Shown here in pieces: positions 5,778 through 6,355 of a DNA stretch of 6,355 nt. The stretch's first letter is position 1, and each line of letters starts with the position of its first letter. Under the pieces are notes generated by a model. It ran no database searches, was not told the origin of the DNA, and saw only the letters and a list, made by a program, of their open reading frames with translations. Origin of the DNA: Alphaproteobacteria bacterium (lineage in GTDB: Bacteria; Pseudomonadota; Alphaproteobacteria; Rickettsiales; UBA8987); NCBI GenBank assembly GCA_023269645.1, contig JAHFPR010000114.1, positions 458 through 6,812 on the forward strand, read 5' to 3'. A program made the translations under genes and the position numbers.

Positions 5778-5845
5778 TTGTCATCCTGAGCGCAGCGAAG
5801 GATCTCCCCGCCGCAGGGGATCCTTCGCTGCGCTCAGGATGACAA
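5778..5845. repeat. Palindromic repeat element C, perfect 27-bp inverted repeat
   Basis: Arms 5778-5804 and 5819-5845 are exact reverse complements (27 of 27), separated by a 14-nt loop in which CCC/GGG can add three more pairs. The arm begins TTGTCATCCTGAGCGCAGCG. It shares only the outer GTCAT with elements A and B, so I treat it as a different family. This CATCCTGAGCG...GAAGGATC pattern resembles a dispersed repeat seen in many bacterial genomes. It sits between the convergent ends of the glycosyltransferase gene (stop 23 nt away) and trpS (7 nt away). A stem this strong may stop or stabilise both transcripts, yet neither side has the T-run of an intrinsic terminator. Confidence 0.9.
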
Positions 5846-5851
5846 GTATTA

Positions 5852-6355
5852 TCAGAACCTCAAAAACCCCACTATATCCCTGATTTCCGCCATGTTCCGG
5901 CTGGCGATGGCTTCCGCTTTTTCAGCACCGTGCTTGAGCAGCGCATCAATATACGCGGTATCTTTGGAGAGTTCGCGCATTTTTTCGGTGATGGGCGCGA
6001 GCTTCGCCACCGCCGCTTCCGCGACCGCTTCCTTGAACACCTTATTATTGGCCGTGACGAACTGCTTTTCGGCCTCCTTCACGGTGGTTTCCGTGAGCGC
6101 GGCGTAAATGGTGAGGAGGTTGGTGATTTCCGGGCGCTTCTCGCGGTCGGCGTAAATACCGGGGAAATCCATATCCGCCTTGGCTTTCATGATTTTCCTG
6201 CGGATGGTTTCGGCATCATCGGTGAGGTTGATGCGCGATTTTTCGGAAGGGTCGGATTTGCTCATCTTCGCCGTGCCGTCCTGCAAACTCATCACCCGCG
6301 TGGCCTCACCCAGAATGAGCGGGGCGGGGAGGGGGAAATAACCTTTTCTGTCATC
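5852..6355 (-). CDS. trpS: Tryptophanyl-tRNA synthetase, C-terminal part (5' end outside window)
   Basis: Class I aminoacyl-tRNA synthetase that charges tRNA-Trp in the cytoplasm. The visible 167 residues start at DDRKGYFPLPAPLILGEATRVMSLQDGTA and carry the KMSKS catalytic loop at residues 30-34 (6254-6268 on the minus strand). INLTDDAETIRRKIMKAKAD follows; this segment, the helical tail with LAPITEKMREL and the end RDIVGFLRF are typical of alphaproteobacterial TrpS. The N-terminal Rossmann part with the HIGH-type motif lies outside the window. The frame is open to the window edge, so this is a truncation by the window, not a broken gene. The gene converges on the glycosyltransferase operon across element C and is unlikely to be part of it. 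Confidence 0.96.
   Translation of the reverse strand, partial: DDRKGYFPLPAPLILGEATRVMSLQDGTAKMSKSDPSEKSRINLTDDAETIRRKIMKAKADMDFPGIYADREKRPEITNLLTIYAALTETTVKEAEKQFVTANNKVFKEAVAEAAVAKLAPITEKMRELSKDTAYIDALLKHGAEKAEAIASRNMAEIRDIVGFLRF

Overview
The window is ordinary chromosomal DNA of a proteobacterium, most likely an alphaproteobacterium. This rests on protein wording (TrpS, HemW and the LpoA-like lipoprotein all read like alphaproteobacterial versions) and on gene order: rdgB-hemW, then an LpoA-like lipoprotein divergent from rsmI-yraN. No species can be named from the sequence alone. There are no rRNA or tRNA genes, insertion-sequence transposases, CRISPR arrays or phage genes. Coding density is high; the non-coding stretches are short and are almost entirely filled by palindromic repeat elements.

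Layout, left to right. (1) The 3' end of rdgB (inosine/xanthosine triphosphate pyrophosphatase, +) runs into a palindromic repeat that supplies its last 20 or so residues. (2) hemW (heme chaperone of the radical SAM class, +) starts 15 nt after that repeat. (3) A second, larger member of the same repeat family fills the gap between the convergent ends of hemW and the lipoprotein gene. (4) An LpoA-like lipoprotein (-) and rsmI (16S rRNA 2'-O-methyltransferase, +) diverge, with start codons that overlap in one CATG. (5) yraN, a DolP-like lipoprotein with two BON domains, and a membrane-anchored family 2 glycosyltransferase follow rsmI on the + strand, with overlaps or a 14-nt gap, as one probable operon. 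(6) A 17-bp tandem duplication carrying the glycosyltransferase stop codon and a third, unrelated palindrome with perfect 27-bp arms separate this operon from the convergent 3' part of trpS (-).

Functional theme: housekeeping plus cell envelope. The lipoprotein/rsmI/yraN/BON set matches the E. coli rsmI(yraL)-lpoA(yraM)-yraN-diaA-dolP(yraP) neighbourhood without diaA, which links ribosome modification with outer-membrane lipoproteins that support peptidoglycan synthesis and envelope integrity. The downstream polyprenol-phosphate-type glycosyltransferase would fit an envelope role, but its substrate cannot be read from sequence.

I do not see a new multi-gene system here. The points most worth following up are the palindromic element family (nested hairpins with a shared GTCT loop and a common 10-bp core, one copy forming the end of a protein) and the overlapping divergent start codons.
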